Shown here: in pieces, positions 26,226 to 37,910 of the stretch
Layout of the letters: each line of letters opens with the position of its first letter
How positions within the stretch are numbered: position 1 is the first letter of the stretch
Assembly (NCBI GenBank): GCA_963775635.1
Contig: CAVZJO010000012.1
Span: 62,001-126,000 of the forward strand
DNA length: 64,000 nt
Direction: 5' to 3'
Source: JALORV01 sp963775635
GTDB lineage: Bacteria; Pseudomonadota; Gammaproteobacteria; Burkholderiales; Burkholderiaceae_F
The notes under the pieces: generated by a model
The model's database searches: none
What the model saw: only the letters and a program-made list of their open reading frames with translations
Told to the model about the DNA's origin: nothing
Position numbers and translations under genes: made by a program

Positions 26226-28988
26226 ATGACCCGAAAGGGGTGGCAAGGGCGGCGCATTTCGCCGGGTCGAAAGTGCCCGGGCCGCGTTTCGCATGGCAGA
26301 ATCGCGCACGAAGGTCGCGCCCCTGTTTGCGGCGTCGGGCGCCTGCATTTGCGCGAGGTTCCGCTGAGTTCCACCGTCATCCCGTTACGCCAGTCGGCGG
26401 TCGAGCGCTCGCTCAAGCAAGCGAGCTTTGACACCGCCGGTGTGCCGATTCTTGCCGTCAGCCAGAGCGCGCAGATCCTGGCGATGAACGCCGAGGCGAT
26501 GTCGCTGATCGGTGGCGAATCGGCTGTGGGACGCAGCGCAGCGGAACTGCTCGGCTTTTTTAGCCACCGCGCGTTTTCGCGCCGCTGGCAGCGCGCGTGG
26601 TCGAGGCTCACCGCCGAAGGGCAGCTCGAGTTCGAGGCCAAGCTGCCGCTGCGCACCGGCTCCCGCCTTTGTGCGCGCTTCGTCTTCCGCCTGTTCCGGT
26701 TTGACCAGGACGACTTTGCCTCGATTTCGATCATCGACACTGCAGCGGAGCGCGCCGCGCGTCGCCGTGCTCGCGCGATCGAGGCGCGCGCTCGTGCGCT
26801 GGCGCAGCATCAGAGCGAACTGACGATCGTCCTGAACGCCGATCGACGCGTGATCTATGCCAACGCCGCGCTTGAACCGATCACCGGCGAGCACGAGGGC
26901 GACGTCATGGGTTCGCCGTTCGAGTTCATTCTGGACCAGCCCTCGCGCATCGAGTTTCGCCGCGCGGTCGACCGGCTGCTGCGAGAGCCGCCGGGCGACC
27001 GTCAACTCACGTCTTTGCACCTGCGCACGCGCGCGGCGCTGGCGGGCCACGGTCGTAGCCTGTCCTGCATTCTCGCCAACCGGCTCGATGATCCCAGCGT
27101 ACGGGGCCTCGTGCTGACCGCGCGCGATCTGGGGCCGGCCGAACGGGCCCAGGTGCGGCGCCTGCGTTTTCGCGAGCGCCTGCTCGAACTGGCGATCCAG
27201 CCGAAGTCCGATTTCACGCACACGCTGGCCACGGTGCTGCGTTCGACGGCCGAGGTGCTCGATGTCGGCTCGGCCAGCTTCTGGCGCCTCTCGCGCGATC
27301 CCGACACCCTGCGCTGCGAGGCGCTGTTCGATCGCGGTGCGGATCGCTTTATGCGCGACTGGGTCGGGCGCGAGTTTCCCGCGGCTCGCTTTTCCGCGTA
27401 TTTCGCGCAGGTGATGAACCGGCAGCCGGTGATCGTCAACGACACCCGCACGTCGCGGCTGACGACGATGTTCGCCGGCGATCCCGGCTGGTCCCATGTC
27501 CGGGCAATGCTCGACGTGCCGATATTGGTCGAAGGCACGGTGGCCGGCGTGCTCTGCCTGCAGCACGGCACTATTCGCTACTGGGACGAGGACGACGTCG
27601 GATTTGCGAACACGACCGGACTGATGCTCGCGCTGTCGATGGAAGCGGCGCAGCGCCAGGAGGCCGAATCGCGCATCGAGAATCTGGCGTGGTACGACGC
27701 GCTGACCGGTCTGCCGAACCGGAACCTGCTGCGCGAGACGATGCGCGACATGATCATGACGGCATCGAACCGCAAACGGCGCATGGCGACGATGCTGATC
27801 GACCTCGATCGCTTCAAGGACGTCAATGACACGCTGGGTCACCTGGTCGGCGACGCGCTGATCAAGTCTGCGCCGACGTACTGCGCGAGACGGTCGGTGA
27901 CGAGGGCACCGTCGCGCGGCTCGGTGGCGACGAGTTCGTCGTACTGATCAGCGAGTTCGTGCATCGCCAGGAAGTTGCGCTGCTCGCCGCGCGCATCGCA
28001 CAGGCACTGCACCGGACCGACCTGGTGCCGAAGATCGACACGCAGGTGTCGGCCTCGATCGGAGTGGCGCTCTTCCCCGAGCACGGTCGCGACATGAGCA
28101 CGCTGCTGAAGAACGCCGATGCGGCGATGTACCAGGCCAAGCGCGACGGACGAAACCAGTTCAGCTTCTTCAACCCGATCCGCTACGAGCGTGCTGCGCG
28201 CGAAGTTCAGCTCGGCATAGAGCTCGTCAAGGCCGTGCAGAGCGAAAGCCCGCAGTTCATCTGCGAGTACCAGCCGCAGATCGAGATGGCGAGCGGGCGC
28301 GTCGTCGGGCTGGAGGCGCTGATCCGCTGGAACCATCCGGTGCACGGCGTGCTGACGCCTGATCGCTTCATCGGCGTGGCCGAAGTGAGCGGGCTGTCGG
28401 AGCGCATCACGCGCTGGGTGCTGAACGAGGTCTGCAGCCAGATCAACCGGTGGCGGGCGGTCAGACCCGACTTCGACGTACCAGTCGCGATCAACGTCGC
28501 GGGCCGCGAGATGGGCTCCACCACGCTGCCGATCCTGGTTCGCAGCGCGCTGGTCAAGCACAACATCGAGCCCAAGCTGGTGGTGCTCGAGATCACCGAA
28601 CGCACGCTGGTGCCGGGAGACCGAGATCAACAACGACGTACTCGCCGAGCTCGCTTCGCTCGGTGTCGGCCTGGTGCTCGACGATTTCGGTACCGGTTAC
28701 TCGATGCTCGGCTACCTCAAGCGCATGCCGATCCACGCCCTCAAGATCGACCAGTCGTTCATCGAGGGCATCCCCGCGGATCCTGATAGCCGGGCCATCG
28801 TGCATGCGATGCTCGCGGTCGCACGCCATTTCCGGCTCAAGGTGGTCGCCGAAGGAATCGAATCCCAAGACCAGGTCGATTACATGCGCGAAATCGGCTG
28901 CGAGTTTGCCCAGGGCTTCTTCTACTCGCACGCCATATCCGGCGACACCATCCTCGACTACCTCGCGCGCGATCCACAGCGCGTCTGA
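26226..28988 (+). CDS. PAS-GAF-GGDEF-EAL cyclic-di-GMP signalling protein (two frameshifts)
   Basis: A protein of about 880-920 residues that can make and break cyclic di-GMP. Two PAS-like regions (around 26440-26730 and 26820-27120) are followed by a GAF domain (27190-27640). The GGDEF domain (27690-28170) has its motif GGDEF at about 27922-27936 and no RxxD inhibitory site. The EAL domain (28190-28960) has LEALIRW, LEITER, LDDFGTGYS and a final Gln in QGFFYS, so both active sites look complete. A missing G near 27870 and an extra base near 28617 break the frame. The N-terminal 40 residues look non-native; the true start may be TTG 26349. No transmembrane segment is seen. Confidence 0.85.
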
Positions 28989-29038
28989 AAACCAGGGCAC
29001 CGCCGCTACACTCGCGCGGAAACGCGTGGAGGTGCTCG

Positions 29039-29815
29039 ATGGACTATCAAAACATCCTGGTCGAAGCCCGTGGTCGTGTCGGATGGATCACTCTCAACCG
29101 GCCGAAGGCGCTCAATGCACTGAATGACGCCCTGATGGACGAGCTGGGCGTGGCGCTGCTCGCGTTCGATGCCGACGAAGCAATCGGTGCGATGGTGATC
29201 ACCGGCAGCGACAAGGCCTTTGCCGCCGGCGCCGACATCGGCGCGATGAGGCAGTGGACCTACATGGATGTCTTCAAGTCGGAGTACATCTCGCGCAACT
29301 GGGAAACGATCAAGCGGGTGCGCAAGCCGGTGATCGCGGCGGTTGCCGGATACGCGCTCGGAGGCGGATGCGAGCTGGCGATGATGTGCGACTTCATCAT
29401 TGCTGCCGACAACGCGAGATTCGGCCAGCCGGAGATCAAGATCGGCATCATCCCTGGCGCCGGAGGCACGCAGCGGTTGCCGCGCGCGGTCGGCAAGGCG
29501 AAGGCGATGGACCTGGTGCTCACCGCGCGGATGATGGACGCTGCAGAGGCCGAACGTGCCGGGCTGGTTTCGCGCATCGTTGCGGCGGACAAGCTCCAGG
29601 AGGAAGCGCTGGCCGCCGCCACGACGATCGCAGCCCACTCTCTGCCGGCGGTGATGATGGCCAAGGAGGCAATAAACCGCGCGTTCGAAGCGCCGCTCGG
29701 CGAAGGCGTGCTGTTCGAGCGGCGGCTGTTCCACTCGCTGTTTGCCACAGAAGACCAGAAGGAAGGTATGGCCGCGTTCGTCGAAAAGCGGCCCGCCCAG
29801 TTCCGGCACCGTTGA
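29039..29815 (+). CDS. enoyl-CoA hydratase
   Basis: A 258-residue crotonase-fold enzyme that hydrates trans-2-enoyl-CoA in fatty acid or aromatic-acid degradation. The oxyanion-hole loop AAGADIGAM, the first catalytic glutamate E112 in GGGCELAMM and the second, E132, in GQPEIKIGIIPGAGGTQRL are all present, which supports a true hydratase rather than another crotonase. GGAGG at 29028-29032 precedes the ATG. It stands alone between the c-di-GMP gene and the rRNA operon. Confidence 0.9.
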   Translation: MDYQNILVEARGRVGWITLNRPKALNALNDALMDELGVALLAFDADEAIGAMVITGSDKAFAAGADIGAMRQWTYMDVFKSEYISRNWETIKRVRKPVIAAVAGYALGGGCELAMMCDFIIAADNARFGQPEIKIGIIPGAGGTQRLPRAVGKAKAMDLVLTARMMDAAEAERAGLVSRIVAADKLQEEALAAATTIAAHSLPAVMMAKEAINRAFEAPLGEGVLFERRLFHSLFATEDQKEGMAAFVEKRPAQFRHR

Positions 29816-29975
29816 GTGGCGACCGGCCGACAGCTAGAGCGGCCCTTCTAGCGGCAGGCGTCCGGCTCGGCGCGTTGCCCCTGCGCAACTGAGCGCCGCC
29901 CAATTTGTGTAAGCGCAGCGCGGACTTGCGTGTGCTGGGCAGAGCGTGGCACGAGCGAGCGGCGTGTGGCTCGGC

Positions 29976-30004
29976 TTGACACCCCTTTCGCCGGGCTCCA
30001 TAAT
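29976..30004 (+). promoter_or_regulatory. rRNA operon promoter
   Basis: TTGACA at 29976-29981 and CATAAT at 29999-30004 are separated by 17 bases, a near-consensus sigma-70 promoter, followed by a GC-rich stretch. It lies 265 bases upstream of the 16S start, the usual distance for an rrn leader. The 160 bases before it, back to the enoyl-CoA hydratase stop, show no gene. Confidence 0.8.
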
Positions 30005-30060
30005 TCCGCTTCTCTGCTGCTGCGGTTGCGTCGCAACACGATCCGACCGCGGTTTAGCGC

Positions 30061-30071
30061 GCTCTTTAACA
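30061..30071 (+). promoter_or_regulatory. rrn boxA antitermination motif
   Basis: GCTCTTTAACA matches the boxA consensus bound by NusB/NusE, located in the leader between promoter and 16S. It keeps RNA polymerase from premature rho-dependent stopping on untranslated rRNA. Confidence 0.7.
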
Positions 30072-30080
30072 ACGAAACAG

Positions 30081-30100
30081 CCGATAAGTGTGGGCGCTTG
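30081..30100 (+). repeat. 5' arm of the 16S processing stem
   Basis: CCGATAAGTGTGGGCGC (30081-30097) is the exact reverse complement of 31824-31840 beyond the 16S 3' end; pairing extends to 20 bases with one G-U. The double-stranded stalk enclosing 16S is the expected RNase III cleavage site. Confidence 0.75.
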
Positions 30101-30269
30101 GTGAATGGCGCAACCAGCACGGAACGTCGTCGCGGTCTCACGCCGTGACATCAACGGACCTTGCTGGCTGAACTCAAAACATCAAGTGCTCACGCAATGG
30201 AAGAGGGAAGTTGATGGAAACATCAGTGACCTCGATTCCAGCGAGTGAGTAATCAAGCAAACAGAATCG

Positions 30270-31803
<1,534 letters not shown>

Positions 31804-31823
31804 GAGTACGCGCCGCTAGTCAG

Positions 31824-31840
31824 GCGCCCACACTTATCGG
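31824..31840 (+). repeat. 3' arm of the 16S processing stem
   Basis: GCGCCCACACTTATCGG is the perfect complement of the arm at 30081-30097, completing the RNase III stalk around 16S. Confidence 0.75.
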
Positions 31841-31935
31841 TTGGTTTCTTGCAGCAGCGAGTGGCGCAGGGTGGCGCAATGGTGTTTATGTTGGCGTCGC
31901 GCAGCGCCGGGCCCTGACGAGATTGCGTTTCGGAA

Positions 31936-32012
31936 GGGTCTGTAGCTCAGCCGGTTAGAGCACCGTCTTGATAAGGCGGGGGTCGTTGGTTCGAGTCCAA
32001 CCAGACCCACCA
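31936..32012 (+). tRNA. ileT: tRNA-Ile (GAT)
   Basis: A 77-base tRNA with the acceptor stem GGGTCTG/CAGACCC, D-loop AGCTCAGCCGGTTAGAGC, anticodon GAT in TCTTGATAAGG, T-loop GGTTCGAGTCC and an encoded CCA end. It lies in the 16S-23S spacer, as in most proteobacterial rrn operons. Confidence 0.96.
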
Positions 32013-32035
32013 CACTCGGTGCAGGTGCTGATACC

Positions 32036-32111
32036 GGGGGTGTAGCTCAGTTGGGAGAGCGCCTGCTTTGCAAGCAGGAGGTCATCGGTTCGATCCCGTT
32101 CACCTCCACCA
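32036..32111 (+). tRNA. alaT: tRNA-Ala (TGC)
   Basis: A 76-base tRNA with acceptor stem GGGGGTG/CACCTCC. This gives the G3-U70 wobble pair that alanyl-tRNA synthetase recognises. The anticodon is TGC in CTTTGCAAG and CCA is encoded. It lies 23 bases after tRNA-Ile in the rrn spacer. Confidence 0.96.
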
Positions 32112-32183
32112 CTTCGCGAGCAATCGTCAAACGAAAGTCCGTGCAGCGGATTTCCGTTTGGCCATTGGCCAAGTCGCTGTTTC

Positions 32184-32200
32184 GATCTTTAACAATTTGG
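32184..32200 (+). promoter_or_regulatory. boxA-like motif in the 16S-23S spacer
   Basis: GATCTTTAACAATTTGG resembles the spacer boxA found before 23S genes. The 250-base stretch 32112-32361 otherwise holds only spacer RNA and the 5' arm of the 23S processing stem. Confidence 0.55.
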
Positions 32201-32346
32201 AAGAAGCAAAGCGTTTCAACTCTGCGCCCGGTGATGAGCCGGGAGAGGGTTGATAACGGGTTGTGATTGCATTCGAGCTCTCAGCAATATCTGAGAACGG
32301 CAACGCGGTCGCTTGTTAACCGTGCCTGGCCAATGGGAAACCACGG

Positions 32347-32361
32347 GGCAGCAGGGTTATA

Positions 32362-32370
<9 letters not shown>
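32347..32370 (+). repeat. 5' arm of the 23S processing stem
   Basis: This 24-base arm (beginning GGCAGCAGGG) pairs with 35232-35255 with a single mismatch, forming the long stalk around 23S cut by RNase III. It includes the first bases of mature 23S. Confidence 0.72.
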
Positions 32371-35231
<2,861 letters not shown>

Positions 35232-35241
<10 letters not shown>

Positions 35242-35255
35242 ATAACCGTGCTGCC
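35232..35255 (+). repeat. 3' arm of the 23S processing stem
   Basis: Complementary to 32347-32370 over 24 bases with one mismatch; it contains the last bases of mature 23S. Confidence 0.72.
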
Positions 35256-35378
35256 TCCTCAGATAGTGAGTCGAGGCTCGAGCATCGCGACCGCCACGCG
35301 AGTGGCCTTTGCTTCTTCCAAGTTGGATCTTCTGACGACGTCCGTCCAGCGGACGCGATCAGAAGGTCAGATCAGTTT

Positions 35379-35496
35379 TGCCTGATGACCATAGCGAGTT
35401 GGAACCACTCCTTCCCATCCCGAACAGGACCGTGAAACGACTCAGCGCCGATGATAGTGGGATGTATTTCCCGCGAAAGTAGGACATCGTCAGGCT
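35379..35496 (+). rRNA. rrf: 5S ribosomal RNA
   Basis: About 117 bases. The 5' end TGCCTGATGACC pairs with the 3' end ATCGTCAGGC. Internal blocks CCATCCCGAACAGGACCGTGAAAC and GCGCCGATGATAGTG are typical of bacterial 5S. Confidence 0.93.
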
Positions 35497-35504
35497 CGTC
35501 ATTC

Positions 35505-35542
35505 AACGCCCCGGCGCCGCAAGGTGCGGGGCGTTTTCATTT
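35505..35542 (+). terminator. rRNA operon intrinsic terminator
   Basis: AACGCCCC (35505-35512) pairs with GGGGCGTT (35528-35535). An inner stem 35514-35518/35523-35527 closes a GCAA tetraloop. The outer arm runs into TTTTCATTT. This is a strong rho-independent terminator 9 bases after 5S. The next 100 bases, to the IS left end, show no convincing gene. Confidence 0.85.
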
Positions 35543-35697
35543 GTGCGGCCTCCTATACCGTCCGAGCGCCTCAGGAAGCTCCAGGGAACGGCCCACCATT
35601 TCGCTCGATGACCAGCTCGCGCACGAGTTCGATACGCTGATTGTGACCTGCCCCCTACCGGCGTACCAATTGTTGGGCGGAAGTCCGAGCTGCAACA

Positions 35698-36582
35698 TTA
35701 GTTGATGAGGTCGGTTTTGTCGTTTGCTGTTTGAGCAGCATCGCCGGCGCGCCGGCGATGCTGCTCGGCAAAGCGGGCTGGGGGGATGCGTCCCAGACTG
35801 CTGTGCGGTCGCTCCTCGTTGTAGTCGCGGCGCCAGGCAGCGATCGTCGTTCGGGCCTGGTGCAGCGTCTCGAACCATTGTTCGTTCAGGCACTCGTCGC
35901 GCAGCTTGCCGTTGAAGCTCTCGATGAAGCCGTTTTGCATCGGCTTGCCAGGTTCGATCAGCAGATGCCGGATGCCCTTGGCCTGCGCCCAGCCCATGAA
36001 GGCGCGGCTGGTGAACTCCGGTCCATTGTCGGTGCGCACCGCGCTGGGGTAGCCGCGGAACAACGCCGCCTGGTCGAGAAGACGAGTGACGTACTGACCC
36101 GAGATCCCGTAGTCGGCCGCGATGTCGACGCACTCGTGGGTGAAGTCATCGGCTACCGTCAGCAGCTTGAGCCGCCGCCCGTTGACCAGGCTGTCGCTGA
36201 CAAAATCCATGCTCCACACCTCGTTGATCGTCTGCGCCGGGCGCAGCGGTTGCCGCTCATTGCTGGGACGCTTGGCTTTGCGCCGCTTGCGCACCGTGAG
36301 CTGGGCCTCGGTGTAGAGGCGATAGACGCGCTTGTGGTTGATCTGCGGATACGCCGGCCGCAGCAGGTCGTGGATGCGGCGGTAGCCGAAGCGGCGGCGC
36401 ACGTGCGCCAGCTCGATGATCTGGCCGCTCAACTCGCGGTTAATCGTGCTGGTCACGGGCGGGTGCCGATAGGCATCACGGGTCAGCCCCACAAGACGGC
36501 ACGCGCGCCGCTCGGACAGACGATGGTGCTCGATCATCGTGCCGATGGCTGCGCGCTTGACCTGTGGGGCTAGCGCTTTACC
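35698..36582 (-). CDS. IS3-family transposase OrfB (DDE integrase catalytic part)
   Basis: About 294 residues. An HTH_21-type region (MIEHHRLSERRACRLVGLTRDAYRHPP) is followed by an rve integrase core with the catalytic acids in SMDFVSD, RTDNGPEF and NGFIESFNGKLRDE. The end motif reads NEERPHSSLG. OrfB is normally produced as an OrfAB fusion by -1 frameshifting. Here the OrfA and OrfB frames meet around 36577-36585 (GGGGTAAAGCG on the minus strand), just before the OrfA stop. An independent start at ATG 36537 is possible. Confidence 0.9.
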   Translation of the reverse strand, partial: GKALAPQVKRAAIGTMIEHHRLSERRACRLVGLTRDAYRHPPVTSTINRELSGQIIELAHVRRRFGYRRIHDLLRPAYPQINHKRVYRLYTEAQLTVRKRRKAKRPSNERQPLRPAQTINEVWSMDFVSDSLVNGRRLKLLTVADDFTHECVDIAADYGISGQYVTRLLDQAALFRGYPSAVRTDNGPEFTSRAFMGWAQAKGIRHLLIEPGKPMQNGFIESFNGKLRDECLNEQWFETLHQARTTIAAWRRDYNEERPHSSLGRIPPARFAEQHRRRAGDAAQTANDKTDLIN

Positions 36583-36845
36583 CCGAGAACACTCTTGAGC
36601 GCATGCATGTCCAGGTGCGCCTCGGCCAGCAGCCGCTTGAGCTTGCTGTTCTCCAGCTCCAACTCGCGCAGCCGCTTGGCGTCGGCTACCTCCATACCGC
36701 CGAACCGGGCACGCCACTTGTAGAAAGTGGCGTCACTGAAACCGCCCTTCCGACACAACTCCTTGATCGGCAAACCGGCTTCGGCTTGCTTCAAAAACCC
36801 GATGATCTGCTCTTCGCTGAATCTGCTCTTCTTCATGTCCGCCAT
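36570..36845 (-). CDS. IS3-family transposase OrfA (DNA-binding part)
   Basis: A 91-residue HTH protein: KKSRFSEEQIIGFLKQAEAG and ELCRKGGFSDATFYKWRARFGGM form the helix-turn-helix that recognises the terminal repeats. A leucine-zipper-like coiled coil (RLRELELENSKLKRLLAEA) follows. The start may instead be the internal ATG at 36836. Its stop lies 12 bases inside the OrfB frame. Confidence 0.92.
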   Translation of the reverse strand: MADMKKSRFSEEQIIGFLKQAEAGLPIKELCRKGGFSDATFYKWRARFGGMEVADAKRLRELELENSKLKRLLAEAHLDMHALKSVLGVKR

Positions 36846-36942
36846 TCTCCCGAAAGACGGACTTCACTGCCTTCACGCTGGTACGGCAGGCAGGGGGCAG
36901 GTCAATTGCAGTAATGTGCATACGTCGCGAAAAGGGGACGGA

Positions 36943-37758
36943 ATGCACGAGCTGCCGACCGAGTGGACTGCGTTGTGCGCGCTCGTCTTCCTGCTGGGAC
37001 TCAAGCATGGCTTCGACGCCGATCATCTGGCCACGATCGACGGACTGACCCGCTACAACTCGCGCCATGGCCACCGCTTTGGCCGCTACTGTGGTGCGCT
37101 GTTTTCGGTCGGACATGGCGCCGTCGTGTTGGTCATTGCGCTGATGGTGGGACTGGCGAGCGAGCGATGGGACGCGCCGCCCTGGCTCGAGCAATTCGGA
37201 GCGTGGACATCGATTCTCTTCCTGTCGCTAATCGGGGTCGTGAACCTTCACGCGGTGTTGAGCGCATCGCCCGACCAGGTCGTATCGCCGGTCGGACTAA
37301 AAGGCCATCTGCTCGGGCGGCTGAACCGTGCGAGCCGCCCGCTGACCGTCGCGCTCGTAGGCGCGATCTTTGCGGTGTCCTTCGACACGGTCAGCCAGTC
37401 GGCGCTATTCGCGTTGACGGCGACTCAGTTCGGCGGAGTCGCACACGCGCTGTTCCTCGGCATACTTTTCGTTTTCGGCATGCTCGTGACCGACGGCATC
37501 AACGGCCTCTGGATCTCGCGCCTGATCGCGCGGGCGGACCAGCTGGCCTGCATTGCCTCACGCGTGATGGGACTGGCGGTGTCTTTCGTGAGCCTGCTGG
37601 TCGCGGCAGTTGGCGGCGCCAAGCTCGCGTCTCCGGTGATCGATCAGTGGACGGAGGGCCGCCAGTCAGTCTTTGGTGCGGTGGTGGTTGCGGTCATCGC
37701 GACGAGCTTCGTCGTCGCGGTGCTGATGTCCCGCGCGCGCACCAAGGCAGCCGTTTGA
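36943..37758 (+). CDS. NiCoT-family nickel/cobalt permease
   Basis: A 271-residue membrane protein with about 8 helices. Helix 2 carries the NiCoT signature HGFDADHLATIDG (H22, D27, H28), and LFSVGHG is the second metal-site motif, so nickel or cobalt uptake is expected. The ATG at 36943 has GGGGA at 36935-36938. The insertion sequence ends only 38 bases upstream, so the native promoter may have been separated from the gene and transcription may now come from the IS or read-through. No urease, hydrogenase or cobalamin gene is nearby to tell Ni from Co. Confidence 0.85.
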   Translation: MHELPTEWTALCALVFLLGLKHGFDADHLATIDGLTRYNSRHGHRFGRYCGALFSVGHGAVVLVIALMVGLASERWDAPPWLEQFGAWTSILFLSLIGVVNLHAVLSASPDQVVSPVGLKGHLLGRLNRASRPLTVALVGAIFAVSFDTVSQSALFALTATQFGGVAHALFLGILFVFGMLVTDGINGLWISRLIARADQLACIASRVMGLAVSFVSLLVAAVGGAKLASPVIDQWTEGRQSVFGAVVVAVIATSFVVAVLMSRARTKAAV

Positions 37759-37910
37759 GTCGTCTGAACTTTGCATAGACACCCGCCGCAGACGGTTTAG
37801 CAGTCACGCGCCCTGGCGCCTGCCCGCACGTGCGTCGAAGGGTCGGCCGCGCGCCGCGCGCGCCTGAGTAGGCGACAATTGACATTCGCCTGGACGCACT
37901 CGGAGGAACC

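Larger units (their letters stand above)
35644..36904 (-). mobile_element. IS3-family insertion sequence (IS407-like), 1261 bp, with 4-bp target duplication
   Basis: Both ends read inward TGACCTGCCCCCT (13 identical bases: 35644-35656 and the complement of 36892-36904). Similarity continues to about 25 bases. The element is flanked by the direct repeat ATTG (35640-35643 and 36905-36908), the 4-bp duplication expected for the IS407 group of IS3. Inside are overlapping orfA and orfB on the minus strand, both open, so the copy looks complete and possibly active. Confidence 0.92.

Noticed and set aside
35544..35643. Possible gene remnant left of the insertion sequence
   Set aside because: Joining the flanks across the IS gives only a short frame of about 37 codons on the minus strand with no recognised motif; not enough to call a disrupted gene.
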